Part shown: positions 4,338 through 5,131 of the stretch, piece by piece
How the letters are laid out: the number at the start of each line of letters is the position of its first letter
Position numbering within the stretch: position 1 is the first letter of the stretch
DNA from: Hyphomicrobiales bacterium
GTDB lineage: Bacteria; Pseudomonadota; Alphaproteobacteria; Parvibaculales; Parvibaculaceae
Direction of reading: 5' to 3'
NCBI GenBank assembly: GCA_015655095.1
Contig: JAATFR010000062.1
Coordinates: forward strand, 1-5,131
DNA length: 5,131 nt
Program-made: the position numbers and the translations under genes
The notes under the pieces: generated by a model
Databases searched by the model: none
What the model was told of the DNA's origin: nothing
What the model saw: the letters and a program-made list of their open reading frames with translations, nothing else

Positions 4338-5131
4338 ATGATCCAGTTGAAAAAAGGCAATGATGTGAGCGCCGAAAGCGAAGAAGAAGCCCCGAAGAAG
4401 ATATCGCTGTTCCAGCGGATGAAGGATGGGCTTTCGCGCTCCACTCGCACGATCACGGACGGGATCACCGGCATCTTCACCAGGAAGAAGCTGGACCAGG
4501 AGACGCTGAACGAGCTGGAGGATCTGCTGATCCAGGCCGACCTTGGCGTCGACGTCGCCGCCGACATCACCCGCGCCCTCAAGCGCGACCGCTTTGACAA
4601 GGAAATCTCCGACGAGGAGGTGAAAAGCTTTCTGGCCGGGGAAATTGCCCAAATCCTCAAGCCTGTCGAAAAACCCTTCGCGCCGGACCCGGCGCACCGC
4701 CCGTTCGTCACCCTTGTGGTCGGCGTCAACGGCTCGGGCAAAACCACCACCATCGGCAAGCTTGCCAAGGCTCTTAAGGCGGATGGTAAATCCGTTCTGC
4801 TGGCGGCGGGTGACACTTTCCGGGCGGCGGCCATCGACCAGCTCAAGGTCTGGGGCGAGCGCATCGGCGCGCCCGTGGTCTCGACCAGGGTCGGCGGCGA
4901 CGCGGCAGGGCTGGCCTATGAAGCCGTTGAGCGCGCTCGCGCCGAAAACCATGACGTGGTGCTGATCGATACGGCAGGCCGGCTCCAGAACAAGACGGAC
5001 CTGATGGCGGAACTTGAAAAGGTGCTGCGCGTTATCCGCAAGCTCGACCCGACAGCCCCCCACGCCACCCTGCTGGTGCTGGACGCCACCACAGGCCAGA
5101 ACGCGCTCAACCAGGTCGAGATATTCGGCAA
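4338..5131 (+). CDS. ftsY: SRP receptor GTPase FtsY, C-terminus cut off by window edge
   Basis: FtsY is the membrane-associated receptor that binds the Ffh-ribosome complex, stimulates mutual GTP hydrolysis and hands the nascent chain to SecYEG. The window holds 264 complete codons. A short acidic N-terminal stretch (ESEEEA near 13-18) is all there is of the A domain, far shorter than in E. coli. The N domain runs from about residue 22 (ISLFQRMKDGLSRS). G-domain motifs follow: P-loop GVNGSGKTTT with GSGKTT at 132-137, DTFRAAA (159-165), VGGDAAG, DTAGR (211-215) and LDATTGQNA near the edge. NGSGKTT and DTFRAAA separate it from Ffh (QGSGKTT, DTRRPAA). The final 40-50 residues with the TKxD and GxGE motifs are outside. 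ATG 4338 is chosen for the tight 4-base gap to mtaB; an in-frame GTG at 4365 is a possible alternative, and both have weak ribosome binding sites. Confidence 0.96.
   Translation, partial: MIQLKKGNDVSAESEEEAPKKISLFQRMKDGLSRSTRTITDGITGIFTRKKLDQETLNELEDLLIQADLGVDVAADITRALKRDRFDKEISDEEVKSFLAGEIAQILKPVEKPFAPDPAHRPFVTLVVGVNGSGKTTTIGKLAKALKADGKSVLLAAGDTFRAAAIDQLKVWGERIGAPVVSTRVGGDAAGLAYEAVERARAENHDVVLIDTAGRLQNKTDLMAELEKVLRVIRKLDPTAPHATLLVLDATTGQNALNQVEIFG

Noticed and set aside
2816..4864. A 682-codon open frame on the minus strand across dapF, mtaB and ftsY
   Set aside because: It is the antisense shadow of three clearly recognised genes in GC-rich DNA, where stops are rare. The translation has low-complexity Arg/Ala/Ser-rich character and no domain, and it spans gene boundaries.

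Overview
The window looks like chromosomal housekeeping DNA from a GC-rich alphaproteobacterium. Three things suggest this: the strongly GC-biased third codon positions, the tight dapF-mtaB-ftsY order seen in that class, and the alphaproteobacterial style of the Ffh sequence. A finer placement (for example the Hyphomonas/Maricaulis side of the class) is only a guess.

Layout. Positions 1-1234 (minus strand) carry most of ffh, the GTPase of the signal recognition particle; its C-terminal end lies outside the window. A good sigma70-type promoter for it sits at 1379-1407. Positions 2178-3053, 3050-4333 and 4338-5131 (plus strand) form a compact operon of dapF (diaminopimelate epimerase), mtaB (radical-SAM tRNA methylthiotransferase) and the N-terminal part of ftsY (SRP receptor GTPase). 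dapF and mtaB overlap by 4 bases, and only 4 bases separate mtaB from ftsY. The window therefore holds both partner GTPases of co-translational membrane targeting, Ffh and FtsY, on opposite strands and flanking a lysine/peptidoglycan gene and a tRNA-modification gene.

The unusual part is the roughly 700-base AT-rich island between the ffh promoter and dapF (about 1430-2150). By hand count, 1501-1680 is about 46% GC and 1921-2040 about 35%; one 60-base line counted inside dapF (2821-2880) is about 82%. The island holds an uncatalogued 53-codon gene on the minus strand (1510-1671), with a perfect AGGAGG ribosome binding site and its own intrinsic terminator. It also holds what looks like a structured small RNA gene on the plus strand (about 1760-1950), with a TTGACG-N16-TAGAAT promoter, a 14-bp hairpin, a second region with two mutually exclusive helices, and a run of eight T. 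These two divergent units are the best candidates for something undescribed. No reverse transcriptase, transposase, tRNA, CRISPR array or toxin-like hydrophobic peptide was seen with them.

How the genes work together: the dapF operon looks translationally coupled and may start from a leaderless or near-leaderless mRNA. ffh is transcribed away from it with its own promoter, insulated from the small upstream gene by the terminator at 1465-1498.
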